Shown piece by piece: positions 64,000-64,000 of a stretch of DNA of 64,000 nucleotides. The notes beneath the pieces are model-generated. The model was not told the DNA's origin, made no database searches, and was given only the letters and a program-made list of their open reading frames with translations. Within the stretch, counting starts at the first letter, position 1, and the number at the start of each line of letters is the position of its first letter. This DNA is from Holophagaceae bacterium. Its GTDB lineage: Bacteria > Acidobacteriota > Holophagae > Holophagales > Holophagaceae. The position numbers were made by a program, and so were the translations under genes. The DNA is taken from NCBI GenBank assembly GCA_016710635.1, contig JADJVL010000021.1:1-64000 (forward strand), given 5' to 3'.

Positions 64000-64000
64000 C

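Overview
The window is a GC-rich bacterial chromosome segment. Its gene content points to an Acidobacteriota/Holophagaceae-like (Geothrix-type) anaerobic respirer: a complete alternative complex III, cytoplasmic-type NarGHJI, many c-type cytochrome motifs and Rrf2/RsbW-type regulation. The taxonomic placement is inference from gene content and style, not from a marker search.

Layout. (1) 1-3640: a truncated DUF2721 gene, a frameshifted LVIVD-repeat lipoprotein, a small zinc-ribbon protein, then three AT-richer minus-strand genes separated by two well-formed 100-bp attC-like sites with no integrase. This looks like a CALIN-type integron cassette cluster. (2) 3860-19700: a long minus-strand series transcribed as diheme cytochrome c - narG - narH - narJ - narI - actA - actB - actC - actD/E fusion - actF - bacteriohemerythrin - tatA - mobA, with overlapping or nearly touching genes. 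It links nitrate reductase, a quinol:cytochrome c oxidoreductase, molybdenum cofactor maturation and Tat export. A Crp/Fnr-like palindrome lies upstream. (3) 20077-31860: plus-strand genes for a frameshifted PLP decarboxylase, YwiC-like protein, Fe-S Rrf2 regulator, a tight five-gene operon for a second molybdoenzyme (NarI-like membrane protein with a zinc-ribbon tail, Mo-bisPGD subunit, four-cluster ferredoxin, Rieske protein, tiny membrane protein), two NarK-type transporters, a carboxymuconolactone-decarboxylase-like protein and MogA. (4) 31890-41250: Hsp20, clpP-recQ-cmk, a lipoprotein, trigger factor with an unusual tail, tRNA-Leu and tRNA-Arg, frameshifted adenosine deaminase, an FYDLN-type protein and a GAF-like protein. 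(5) 41348-43810: a STAS / RsbW kinase / SpoIIE phosphatase partner-switching module. (6) 43900-64000: HtpX, YchF, biotin-domain proteins with an enoyl-CoA hydratase, a CDF metal exporter, PheA, an SPFH-SHOCT protein, frameshifted M28 peptidase, glycosyltransferase, ALDH7 aldehyde dehydrogenase, a receiver-PAS-GGDEF-EAL protein, a strikingly AT-rich 500-bp gap, a YXWGXW protein, an ArnA-like formyltransferase, TPR proteins and a truncated cold-shock gene.

Together regions 2 and 3 form a roughly 28-kb nitrate/anaerobic respiration locus: quinol oxidation (ActABCDEF, NarI, the NarI-like protein), terminal reductases (NarGH and the second molybdoenzyme), nitrate/nitrite transport (two NarK), cofactor synthesis (MogA, MobA) and control (Fnr-like site, Rrf2 protein). 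Five genes in the window are each split by one single-base change at or beside a short G or GC run. That pattern suggests assembly error at least as much as real gene decay.
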